DNA of 64,000 nt from Planctomycetaceae bacterium. GTDB taxonomy: Bacteria > Planctomycetota > Phycisphaerae > UBA1845 > UTPLA1. The notes below the pieces were generated by a model, which was not told the origin of the DNA, searched no databases, and saw only the letters and a program-made list of their open reading frames with translations. Of this stretch, positions 33,745 through 42,293 are shown in pieces. A program made the position numbers and the translations under genes. How positions within the stretch are numbered: the first letter of the stretch is position 1; each line of letters opens with the position of its first letter. The DNA is taken from positions 4,768,249-4,832,248 of the forward strand of contig CP030884.1 of NCBI GenBank assembly GCA_006969385.1, written 5' to 3'.

Positions 33745-36135
33745 ATGTCCATGCCCGCGGCCTCTACATCCATCCACTCACAAGAACGCCGCGCAAGCAG
33801 TTCGGGCACCGTTCCCTGCACCTATTGCGATCTTCCCGTGCGCGTTTCGCGCAAGCCCGCAGATAACGGAACGGTTCCGTCCGGCCCCGTCTATTGCTGT
33901 TACGGTTGCCGCTTCGCCTCCGACATCACTCAAGCGCGCGGCGAGCATGGTCAAGCCACGCTGATTCTCACCCGTCTCGGCTTATCGATCTTCCTTTCGA
34001 TGAGCGTGATGATCTTCAGCCTATATCTCTATAGTCGCGAGGCGTATTTCACCGACGCCGACGATGCCTCGACCACGGCCAACGCCCTGACCGAGCTGAT
34101 GCGCTACGCATCGCTGCTGTTTACCGCACCCGTATTTATTTTGCTGGGCTTTCCGCTGATTGAGAGTTCGATCGAACAATGGAAGCGCGGCGTTGCCTCG
34201 ACCGATGCACTGGTGGTATTAGGCGTTGGTGCCGCGTTCGTTTTCTCGGTTCACAACACCTTTAACGGCGGCATGCATACGTATTTTGAAACCGTCTGCA
34301 TGGTATTGGTATTGGTAACGCTTGGCCGCTGGTTAGAGGCCACTGCCAAACTGCGCGCGTCCGATGCCGCCAAATCGCTCAGCGGCCTGTTACCGCCGAC
34401 CGTAGAGGTTTGGCGCGGTGCCCAGCGCGAAACAATCGCTTCCGAGACATTGAAAGTTGGCGATCAATTCTTCATCCCTGCGGGTCAACGCATCGTTGCC
34501 GACGGTGTGATCGAAAAAGGTAGCGCCGGTATCGATGAATCGATCGTCACCGGGGAAAGCGTGCCGCAGCTCCGCACCGTCGGCGATACGGTGCTTGCCG
34601 GTTCCACCGCCGTTGATGGCGCGCTAACGATTCGCGCCACCGCCGTCGGTACCGAATCCACGCTGGGACATATCGAGGCGTTGCTGGCCGCCGCCCGCCG
34701 CGAGAAAAGCGACTACGAACGATTGGCCGATCGGGTGGCGTCCTGGTTTCTGCCCTTAACGATCGTGGCCGCGCTCTCTGTCGGCGTAGCTGTCGGCATG
34801 CTTGTTAGTTTTGAAACGGGCCTACTGCGGGCACTGGCAATGTTGCTGATCGCCTGCCCGTGCGCCCTCGGCATTGCCACACCCACGGCCATTTGGGCGG
34901 CGCTCGGGCATGCGGCACGCATGGGGGCGCTTTGCACCAATGCCCATGCCCTCGAACGGTTGAATCAAATCAAGGGCATCGCTTTCGACAAGACCGGCAC
35001 ACTGACCACCGGCATCGCCACTGTCGAGACGTTTACCATGAATTCAACAAGTGAACGTGATGAAGTCCTTAGCGTAGCCGCAGGCCTGGCCCATGCTTCG
35101 CGTCACGTCGTCTCCCAAAGCATCGAGCATTTTGCCGCGGAAAAAGCCGTCACTGCGGTCGCTTGCGAGAACATCCAGACCGAAGCTGGTCGCGGCGTGC
35201 GCGGCACTTGGAAAGATACGCCCGTCTATTTAGGCAGCCCGGCCTTCATGACACAATCAAAACAAGCGCCGACGGCACAGCTCGCCGCGACGCTCGATTC
35301 TGCCCAAGCAGACGGCAAGGGCGTGTGTTGCATTGGCTGGCAAGGCACCGTGCGCGGCCTGTTTGTCTTTGGCGAGACACTACGCGCCGCCGCCCGCGAA
35401 ACGGTCGACGTGCTTAAGCATCGCGACATCAAGACGTTTGTCCTAACCGGCGATCACGACCGCCGCGCCGCACGGCTGGCCGCTGAGCTTGGCATTGACG
35501 CCCACGCCGATCTGTTACCACAAGACAAACCCGCCGCCCTGCAAGATATCCGCCGCACCGTCGGCCCCGTCGCCATGGTCGGGGACGGCGTCAACGATTC
35601 GCCCGCGCTGGCCACCGCCGATGTGGGCATCGCCCTCGGTTGCGGTGCCGATGTCGCGCGCGATGCCGCCGACATCTGTTTGCTTGGCAACGATCTTCGC
35701 ACCATTCCTGCATTGATCGATCTGTCGCGTCAAACCATCCGCACGATTCGGCTGAATTTGTTTTGGGCATTCGCTTTCAACGTCGTTGGCATCACACTCG
35801 CGGCCACGGGTCAACTTACGCCGATTTTCGCGGCAATCGCCATGGTCCTTAGCAGCGTCCTCGTTGTCGGTAACTCACTGCGCCTCGCCACCGCCAACAG
35901 CGACGAATTTCAATACGAGCAAGATCATCCCCACATCACGCCAACCGACACGGGAGAAGTGCCGAACAAAAAGACCGATCTCACAAGTGAGAGCATGAAG
36001 CCTATGCCGGCGTCGCGCAGCGACGACGGCGCTGTGGCACCGGTTTGCAACCGGTGGGAACCGCCAACCAGTTCAAACCCTTCACGGCACGAAAAATCGC
36101 CCGCCACCGCACGCACCGAAAGGGCCACATCATGA
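33745..36135 (+). CDS. ccoI: Copper-translocating P-type ATPase (CcoI/FixI type)
   Basis: 796 aa. Supplies copper for cbb3 oxidase assembly. N-terminal metal-binding region with CTYCDLP and YCCYGCRFASD, then P1B ATPase elements: TGES (actuator, ~269), CPC in helix 6 (IACPCALG, ~371), DKTGT phosphorylation site (~414) and GDGVND (~613). The core ends near residue 730; the last ~60 residues are a Ser/Pro-rich tail, part of which is encoded by a 28-bp palindromic repeat (36029-36056) found again at 54905. The tail is therefore probably an extension made by repeat insertion. Four-base overlap with the next gene. Confidence 0.95.
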   Translation: MSMPAASTSIHSQERRASSSGTVPCTYCDLPVRVSRKPADNGTVPSGPVYCCYGCRFASDITQARGEHGQATLILTRLGLSIFLSMSVMIFSLYLYSREAYFTDADDASTTANALTELMRYASLLFTAPVFILLGFPLIESSIEQWKRGVASTDALVVLGVGAAFVFSVHNTFNGGMHTYFETVCMVLVLVTLGRWLEATAKLRASDAAKSLSGLLPPTVEVWRGAQRETIASETLKVGDQFFIPAGQRIVADGVIEKGSAGIDESIVTGESVPQLRTVGDTVLAGSTAVDGALTIRATAVGTESTLGHIEALLAAARREKSDYERLADRVASWFLPLTIVAALSVGVAVGMLVSFETGLLRALAMLLIACPCALGIATPTAIWAALGHAARMGALCTNAHALERLNQIKGIAFDKTGTLTTGIATVETFTMNSTSERDEVLSVAAGLAHASRHVVSQSIEHFAAEKAVTAVACENIQTEAGRGVRGTWKDTPVYLGSPAFMTQSKQAPTAQLAATLDSAQADGKGVCCIGWQGTVRGLFVFGETLRAAARETVDVLKHRDIKTFVLTGDHDRRAARLAAELGIDAHADLLPQDKPAALQDIRRTVGPVAMVGDGVNDSPALATADVGIALGCGADVARDAADICLLGNDLRTIPALIDLSRQTIRTIRLNLFWAFAFNVVGITLAATGQLTPIFAAIAMVLSSVLVVGNSLRLATANSDEFQYEQDHPHITPTDTGEVPNKKTDLTSESMKPMPASRSDDGAVAPVCNRWEPPTSSNPSRHEKSPATARTERATS
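36029..36056 (+). repeat. 28-bp palindromic repeat, copy A (inside ccoI)
   Basis: Contains CACCGGTTTGCAACCGGTG, an inverted repeat with 8-bp arms, preceded by GCGCTGTGG. Identical over 28 bases to 54905-54932. It lies in frame within the tail of ccoI and encodes AVAPVCNRW. Confidence 0.85.
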
Positions 36136-36845
36136 CGCCCTACCTCGCCGTCTTCGGCGGTGCCCTGCTCGGCTCGGCCCATTGCATCGGCATGTGCGGT
36201 GGCTTCGCCGCCGCCATCGGCGCCAGCCAACCCAACCTGCGTGGCGTCTTACCGCGACAACTCATCTACACCATCGGGCGCATCTTCACTTATGCATTCC
36301 TCGGCGCGCTCGCGGGGTTCGCCGGTTTACGACTGAGCCAGTTTGAATCGTCGCTCGTCAACGCCCAGCGCATCTTCTCCATCATCGCCGGCATCGTGAT
36401 GTTGGGCGTCGGCATTTCAGCGTTGGGTCTTTTCAAAAAGAAACGATCGGGCCCGTCGCGCATCGGTAAACTCTTTGCGCCGATCTTCAATCACTTTCTC
36501 AACGGCAGCGCCAACACCGCGTACTTCGCCGCCGGCATTGCAACCGGCTTTCTCCCTTGCGGTCTGGTCTATGCCTTTCTCGCGCTCGCCATCGCCGCCG
36601 CCGATGTTCTGGAAGGCATGCTCATCATGACCCTGTTCGGTCTCGGCACCGCCCCCACCATGATTGCCATCGGCTGCGGTTCGACGCTGCTGTCGGCGAC
36701 GCAACGCAGCCGCATCTTCCGCGTTGCCGGTGCGCTGATGCTGATCATGGGCTCGGTGACGATCTATCGTGCGATTCCGCATGAGGATTCGTGCTGTCAA
36801 CCGCCAACCAAAACGACCGCCTCAACCGGTGAATCGACGCTCTAA
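36132..36845 (+). CDS. UreH-domain/TauE-like membrane protein, cbb3 maturation partner
   Basis: 237 aa, six helices. Two Cys-bearing signature loops GSAHCIGMCGGFAAAIG (near the N-terminus) and GIATGFLPCGLVYAFLAL (middle) define the UreH-like transmembrane family, found next to ccoI in many cbb3 loci and thought to take part in metal or haem delivery. The ATGA overlap with ccoI supports that role. The C-terminus (DSCCQPPTKTT) has a vicinal Cys pair. Confidence 0.9.
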   Translation: MTPYLAVFGGALLGSAHCIGMCGGFAAAIGASQPNLRGVLPRQLIYTIGRIFTYAFLGALAGFAGLRLSQFESSLVNAQRIFSIIAGIVMLGVGISALGLFKKKRSGPSRIGKLFAPIFNHFLNGSANTAYFAAGIATGFLPCGLVYAFLALAIAAADVLEGMLIMTLFGLGTAPTMIAIGCGSTLLSATQRSRIFRVAGALMLIMGSVTIYRAIPHEDSCCQPPTKTTASTGESTL

Positions 36846-37164
36846 AAACGCCAAACCTGTTGCGATTCCATACGCGGTGATCGCTTTTCATTTCTTTTGG
36901 GACTTTCAGGTTTTGCCGTCGCGACTGATCTCACGCCGTGCTCCCTGTCTTGACGCGCTTGTGGGCAGCAAAAACGGAACCGCACCACAAATGTCCGCTT
37001 TCCGCATAAACAAACCCTTTTTTTATCGCCCATAAACAAGACATCGAAGCTTTGGCGAAATAAAATAGAACTGAGGTTCAGGGGGGGTGGATTGCGCCCT
37101 TGCGCGCCGATCCCCACCTCATCAACGACAGCCAAACCCAAATCGAAACGATTCCGAGGAACCC
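36846..37164. other. 319-bp intergenic region before the multicopper oxidase
   Basis: Contains an AT-rich stretch (37015-37070) likely to hold the promoter of the multicopper oxidase gene. No gene, terminator or RNA was recognised. CGAGGA before the ATG at 37165 is the ribosome site. Confidence 0.5.
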
Positions 37165-39873
37165 ATGCGCTCGCGTTCCATCGCAACCCTTTGCCTTGTC
37201 ATGCTGCCTCTCGCGGCGAATTCCCGCGCTGATACCGTCACGTTGACGACGGTCCAAGACAACACGCTTTACGGTTTTGGTGCCTTTGAAAACAGCAACG
37301 GGGTCGGATGGCACCTCTTCGCCGGCGCCACGGCCAGCGGTTCGGAACGCCGCGCGCTGATGCAGTTCGATTTTTCGTCCATTCCCGCGGGCTCGACCAT
37401 CAACAGCGTTTCACTTTCACTTACGCTCGACCGCGGTCAAAACAATGGCACGCATACCATCTTTTTGCATCGCCTGCTTTCCGATTGGGGTGAAGGAACA
37501 TCCGATGCGCCTGGTTCGGAAGGTGCTGGGACGGCGGCAACGTTTGGTGACGCCACCTGGGATTTCCGTTACTACAACATCGTGCCGTGGACAACACCCG
37601 GAGGCGATTTTGTCGCAACCGCCAGCGCATCGACTGTGGTCTCCGGTATTGGCCGCTACGATTGGTCTTCCGCTCAGATGGCCACCGATGTGCAAAATTG
37701 GTTGGACGGTACCGCTTTCAACAGTGGCTGGATACTCATCGGCAACGAAGCAGTCGGACAAACGGCCAAGCGATTTCAATCGCGGGAGAATCCCAATCCC
37801 AGCGTGCGACCCGCTTTATTGATCGACTTCACACCGCCCGTTACCGGCGGCGCCTGTTGCTTGGTCGATGACAGCTGCCAGCTAACTTCCAACTTGGATT
37901 GCGATAACTTGCAGGGCATCTTTCAAGGCCTCGGCACCGATTGCGGAACATCACCCTGTGCCGGACTGGTCATCGGCGCCTGCTGCGCCGCCGACGGCAC
38001 CTGCAGCATCGCCACCAACACCGTCTGCACGGTTACCGGAGGTTCGTTCCAAGGCGACGGCGCGACATGCACGCCCAATCCCTGCCCCCAACCGGTCGGC
38101 GCGTGTTGTCAAAACAACGGCAGTTGCACCGAGGTAAGCGAAAGCAATTGCCTTGCTGCTTCCGGCACGTTCCAAGGCATCGGCACCATCTGCACGCCCG
38201 GTCTTTGCCCGGTGGTTTTGGAACCGTTCGTTGATGACCTTACCATCCCATCGTTGGCCACACCGACGATGGGCGCGCCCGGTGCTGCCGCGACGTATGA
38301 TATTCCTATCGTGCAAGTCACTCAGAAGCTGCATCGCGACCTGCCGCCGACCACACTGTGGACGTATAACGGCACTTACCCCGGCCCGACGATTCTGGCC
38401 CGCACCGACGAACCGGTGACGGTGAATTGGATCAACGATCTGCGCAATCCCGACAATACGTTGCGCACCGATCACCTGCTCGATGTCGACCTCTGCCCGC
38501 ATGGCGCCGAAGACGCACCGAAGGTTGTGGTTCACTTGCATGGTGGTCACGTTCCGGCCGCTGTTGACGGTTACCCGGAGTTCACGTTTCTGCCGGGTCA
38601 GATGGAAACCTATGTTTACCCAAATACACAGTTACCCGGCACCATCTGGTATCACGACCACGCGTTGGGAATCACGCGTTTGAATGTATACGCTGGGTTA
38701 GCGGGCGCCTACGTGATTACCGACGCCTTTGAAGAAGCGCTGGGCTTGCCCGCCGGCGAGTTCGACGTGCCGCTAATCATTCAGGATCGCAACTTCAACG
38801 CCGATGGTTCGCTGCAATACCCTTCGGCATGGACCGACCATTACGTTGCCGACAATATTCTCGTCAACGGTACCGTCTGGCCCAAGTTTGACGTCAAACA
38901 GGGTAAGTATCGCTTCCGCGTGCTGAATGGTTGCAATTCGCGCACGCTGCGCTTGGCCCTTTCCAACGCCGCGACATTTCAATTGATCGGCACCGATGGC
39001 GGTCTGATCGAATCGCCCATCTCCGTCAGCGAATTGTTACTGGCTCCTGCCGAACGCGCCGATGTGATCGTCGATTTCGCGGCGTACGCCCCTGGCACCG
39101 AAATCATTCTCGAAAACAGCGCACCGGCACCTTTCCCCGGCGGCGCGGGCGTGGGCGTGGTGCCGAACGTGATGAAGTTTATCGTCGGTGCCGAAAGCGG
39201 CTTTACCGACTCGGTACCTGCGGCATTACGGCCCTACGAAGAACTCGACGAAGCCAACGCCGTACAGTCGCGCGATTTTGAACTCAGCAAAGTCAGCGAA
39301 CCATGTGCTGGTGCCGAATGGTTGATCAACGGGCTTGGTTGGGATGACATTACCGAACAACCGGTGCTGGGCACCACAGAAGTCTGGCGCTTCATCAATC
39401 GCTCGGGCATGATGCACCCGATGCACATCCACCTCGACTTCTTCCAGATACTCGATCGTCAGGCGTTTCAAATCGTCGATGACGAAGTTGTGCCCGTCGG
39501 ACCGTTGCTTCCGATCGAACCGACCGAGTCGGGTTGGAAAGACACGGTGCAAGTCGGCCCACAGGAGATGGTGCGGCTGCTGGTGCGTTTCGAGGATTAC
39601 ACCGGTTTGTTCCCTTACCACTGCCACATCCTCGAACATGAAGATCACGAGATGATGCGGCAGTTCGAAACCGTCTGCGTGAAGGGCGACACCAATCAGG
39701 ATACGCTCGTGAATGCCGCCGACATCGCCATGTTTGTGACGGCTGTCATCGGTGGTGCCGACGAAGGCACGGCGGTGTTCTGTGCGGCCGACGTGAACGA
39801 TGACGCGGTGCTCGATGCGACCGGCGATATCGACTTGTTCGTCGACTGCCTATTGGCCGGCGGCTGTCCGTAA
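37165..39873 (+). CDS. Secreted multicopper oxidase with DNRLRE, Cys-repeat and dockerin modules
   Basis: 902 aa. Signal peptide (MRSRSIATLCLVMLPLAANS), a DNRLRE/CBM96-like beta sandwich (about residues 25-205, FDFSSIPAGSTINSVSLSLT), three Cys-rich GACC repeats (about 229-350), a CotA-like multicopper oxidase (about 355-835), and a type I dockerin (about 842-902, two Ca-binding loops GDTNQDTLVNAADIAMF and ADVNDDAVLDATGDID). All four copper motifs are present: HLHGGH, WYHDHALG, HPMHIH and PYHCHILEHEDHEMM, so type 1, 2 and 3 sites should be filled. The enzyme probably oxidises phenols or metals outside the cell. Start chosen at 37165 where a signal peptide and CGAGGA ribosome site fit. The layout is unusual; dockerin partners are not seen. 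Confidence 0.93.
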   Translation: MRSRSIATLCLVMLPLAANSRADTVTLTTVQDNTLYGFGAFENSNGVGWHLFAGATASGSERRALMQFDFSSIPAGSTINSVSLSLTLDRGQNNGTHTIFLHRLLSDWGEGTSDAPGSEGAGTAATFGDATWDFRYYNIVPWTTPGGDFVATASASTVVSGIGRYDWSSAQMATDVQNWLDGTAFNSGWILIGNEAVGQTAKRFQSRENPNPSVRPALLIDFTPPVTGGACCLVDDSCQLTSNLDCDNLQGIFQGLGTDCGTSPCAGLVIGACCAADGTCSIATNTVCTVTGGSFQGDGATCTPNPCPQPVGACCQNNGSCTEVSESNCLAASGTFQGIGTICTPGLCPVVLEPFVDDLTIPSLATPTMGAPGAAATYDIPIVQVTQKLHRDLPPTTLWTYNGTYPGPTILARTDEPVTVNWINDLRNPDNTLRTDHLLDVDLCPHGAEDAPKVVVHLHGGHVPAAVDGYPEFTFLPGQMETYVYPNTQLPGTIWYHDHALGITRLNVYAGLAGAYVITDAFEEALGLPAGEFDVPLIIQDRNFNADGSLQYPSAWTDHYVADNILVNGTVWPKFDVKQGKYRFRVLNGCNSRTLRLALSNAATFQLIGTDGGLIESPISVSELLLAPAERADVIVDFAAYAPGTEIILENSAPAPFPGGAGVGVVPNVMKFIVGAESGFTDSVPAALRPYEELDEANAVQSRDFELSKVSEPCAGAEWLINGLGWDDITEQPVLGTTEVWRFINRSGMMHPMHIHLDFFQILDRQAFQIVDDEVVPVGPLLPIEPTESGWKDTVQVGPQEMVRLLVRFEDYTGLFPYHCHILEHEDHEMMRQFETVCVKGDTNQDTLVNAADIAMFVTAVIGGADEGTAVFCAADVNDDAVLDATGDIDLFVDCLLAGGCP

Positions 39874-39893
39874 TGCGGAACCCATTTCCACGT

Positions 39894-40454
39894 CTATTCA
39901 TCCTCAAACGCACGTAATTCGCCCACGTCGTCGGCCACATGCTGGCTTAGATAGCTTAGGCCTTCGACGATTTCATCCTCTTCATCCAACTCCGGCGCGC
40001 GAGCCGTTGCCTGCGCGACCGGCGACGAATCGTAGAGCGCCTTTAATCCGATCGAACTGCCGTTGCGCCCCAGCGCCTCTTGCTCGTGCTGCTGCATACG
40101 GAAAAACGCCCGCCAGGTTTTCTTCATTGCGCGCAGAAAGCTGCTTTGCGCGCCGTGCTTGTGCAGGCACACTTCTTCGAATGTACGGTAGTTGATCTCT
40201 TCCGACATGACGGCCATACACTTGACCCACACGTCTTTCGCGCAGGTTAAGCGCCAAGGGTAGTCGGCCTTTTCACTTTCCTTAATCACGCCATCGCGCA
40301 GTAACTCGGGAAAACGGGCGCACAGCGCGTCGAGCTGCGCCAACGACCGAGCGCGCACCATGATGTGCGTCGGGTCCACCTGACGCGCGCCTGTCGATTG
40401 CTTACTCCGCGGACAAACGATGCTAAAGAATCCGTAACGGGTGATGATCCACAT
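39894..40454 (-). CDS. Conserved hypothetical protein (MWxxTRYGFFS family)
   Basis: 186 aa, start MWIITRYGFFSIVCPRSKQS with GGAAGG upstream. The first ~110 residues (DPTHIMVRARSLAQLDALCA, DYPWRLTCAKDVWVKCMAVM) follow a pattern seen in many bacterial proteins of unknown function. The remaining part is a family-specific extension ending in an acidic segment (DEEDEIVEGLSYLS). It lies between the multicopper oxidase and the insertion element. Confidence 0.8.
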   Translation of the reverse strand: MWIITRYGFFSIVCPRSKQSTGARQVDPTHIMVRARSLAQLDALCARFPELLRDGVIKESEKADYPWRLTCAKDVWVKCMAVMSEEINYRTFEEVCLHKHGAQSSFLRAMKKTWRAFFRMQQHEQEALGRNGSSIGLKALYDSSPVAQATARAPELDEEDEIVEGLSYLSQHVADDVGELRAFEDE

Positions 40455-40617
40455 GGCAGCCTTCCTTTCCAAAAATGCCATTCACGAAACGAGGACCCAC
40501 CGGCGGCATCAGCCCGTGCACCGGTCGATTACAATTATCCCACGATACGACAAAGCGCGACAATTGGCACGCAAAAAGGCACCTGGCCCGCAAACCTGAC
40601 CCGTGCTTCACTAATTG

Positions 40618-42092
40618 GTCGACCCTGAAAAAGCCATTGTTTATGCAGCACAGCAAGTGGTTCGTTGACCGATTCGGTTGAAGACGTTCTGCCTGAGCCA
40701 TCGGATTAGCGCAGGGGCGAAGCGCCGCAGGAGTTTGCGGAGGTTCGATCCGGCGGCGGCGAGGATCGCGTTGATGGCATCGCCGTCGAGGCCCGCCAGG
40801 AAGCAGCGATCCATTCGGTTGTCACTTTTGAGATGACCAATCTTCGGTTCGACTGCACTGCGCCGTTTGCGACGGCGTCGTTCGCAACGTGGTGTGTTCT
40901 TCTTTCTCTGACCTGCGATATGCACGGTGACCTCGTCACCACAACCATGCCCGCGATAGCCTTTGTCGACATACGCGTCCGTGACGGCGACGCCCGTGAT
41001 CCGTTCCACCGTCGCCAGCGTCTCGCCGAGTGTATGGCCGTCGTACGGATTGCTTTCGAACAACCGCGGCGCGACGATCCAGTTACAGTGATTGGTCGTT
41101 GCGATAGCGATCTTTTGACCGAACTCGTAACGCTGGTGCGCTTTGCCTTTGCTGATGCAGTGCACCTCGGGTTCGTGCAGGCTGTATAGTTTGTTTTTAT
41201 CTTGTGGTTGTTGCGTGCGAATGCGTTCGGCGCGTTGCAGTAACGTCTCCAAGTCCGCATCGGGTTTGTTCGACTTGCGTTTGATGTCGCGAATCAAGCG
41301 ACCCACACAGGTGCGCAGCTTACGCAAACAACGCTTCATGCGTTTGAACTGACGCGCATGGGCGTAGCGACTCGCTTTGACCGACCGCTTTTTGCCAACC
41401 CGTATGTACGACTGACGCAAGTCGATGCCGCGCGCTTGTGCCGCCGCGCCGAGCTTCTCGATCGCGCGAAAGAGCAGTTTCGCGTCGGTCGGATACGTGA
41501 TGTTTTTTTCTTGCACCGTCGTGTCGGCGTTCACGCGTTTTAGATCGCTCGGTCGTACGAAGCCGGCGCGTTGCGCTAAGTCGATCGTTTCTTTCAACAA
41601 TGCTTCCAGCCGTTCAACGCCGACGCGGTTGCGCCATTTGGTCATGCTGGTGGGATGGATCGGGCAGTCGTGCTGCATATGGGTGAAGCCGCAAAAGTAT
41701 TGCCAGTAAGGGTTTTCGACCCAACGTTCGACCAGCGCTTCGTCCGATTCATCGAACGCGTATTTGAGATAGTGCAGTCCGACCATCAGCCGCGTGGCCT
41801 TGGCCGGCGCGCCCATGTCGGGGCTGAAGCACTCGGCCAGCGCGACATCGAAGCGGTCCCAATCGATGGCGCGGGCCAGCTTGATGAGTTCGTGATTCGG
41901 ATTGAGGAGTTGATCGAAATGCGATCGAAACAACTCGAACGTGCCACGTTCCTGCTTCTTCGGCTGCATAATACTCGTCCCTGAATTGCAAGGTTTTGAC
42001 CCGAATCCGCCGGGTTACTTGCAAAGTGTACCCGCACCGCGCAGCCGATTCACGAGATAAACAAAGGCCAAAATGATTAATTCAGGGACGAC
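40618..42092 (-). mobile_element. IS5-type insertion sequence, apparently intact
   Basis: About 1475 bp. Terminal inverted repeats GTCGACCCTGAA (left, inward) and GTCGTCCCTGAA (right, inward). A 6-bp direct repeat TAATTG flanks both ends (40612-40617 and 42093-42098), i.e. a target duplication; the exact boundary is ambiguous by one base. The right end is repeated in inverted orientation at 41975-41987, 13 bp identical, in the leader of the transposase gene. The transposase frame is open. Confidence 0.85.
40641..41969 (-). CDS. IS5-family DDE transposase
   Basis: 442 aa. N-terminal helix-turn-helix-type domain (LMVGLHYLKYAFDESDEALV ERWVENPYWQYFCG) followed by a DDE RNase-H-like core: Asp in VNADTTVQEKN, Asp in TDAYVDKGYRGHG and Glu in RRSAVEPKIGHLKSDNRMDR. 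A basic insertion of about 80 residues lies between the first and second Asp (RYAHARQFKRMKRCLRK). The frame is undisturbed, so the enzyme may be functional. Catalyses cut-and-paste transposition of the element. Confidence 0.95.
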   Translation of the reverse strand: MQPKKQERGTFELFRSHFDQLLNPNHELIKLARAIDWDRFDVALAECFSPDMGAPAKATRLMVGLHYLKYAFDESDEALVERWVENPYWQYFCGFTHMQHDCPIHPTSMTKWRNRVGVERLEALLKETIDLAQRAGFVRPSDLKRVNADTTVQEKNITYPTDAKLLFRAIEKLGAAAQARGIDLRQSYIRVGKKRSVKASRYAHARQFKRMKRCLRKLRTCVGRLIRDIKRKSNKPDADLETLLQRAERIRTQQPQDKNKLYSLHEPEVHCISKGKAHQRYEFGQKIAIATTNHCNWIVAPRLFESNPYDGHTLGETLATVERITGVAVTDAYVDKGYRGHGCGDEVTVHIAGQRKKNTPRCERRRRKRRSAVEPKIGHLKSDNRMDRCFLAGLDGDAINAILAAAGSNLRKLLRRFAPALIRWLRQNVFNRIGQRTTCCAA

Positions 42093-42293
42093 TAATTGAA
42101 CCCGACGAGTCTTACGACGGATTCGCCGCCCGCGGTTCTGCTGACTTGGCTTTCCACCGGCTCGTATTACGATATTACGCCAGTGCGTCGGGGGATTTCC
42201 ACCCTTCCGATCCACACCGGTGAAAAAAGTTTCTACGCGCCATACAGCAGCAAATGTGATTTCGCAGCGATCCCGAAAGGTTAGACGAGAAGC

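Noticed and set aside
39862..39886. REP-like GTCCGTAATGCGGAACCC at the multicopper oxidase stop
   Set aside because: Stem has mismatches and the GTAG foot is missing; probably a degenerate or chance match.
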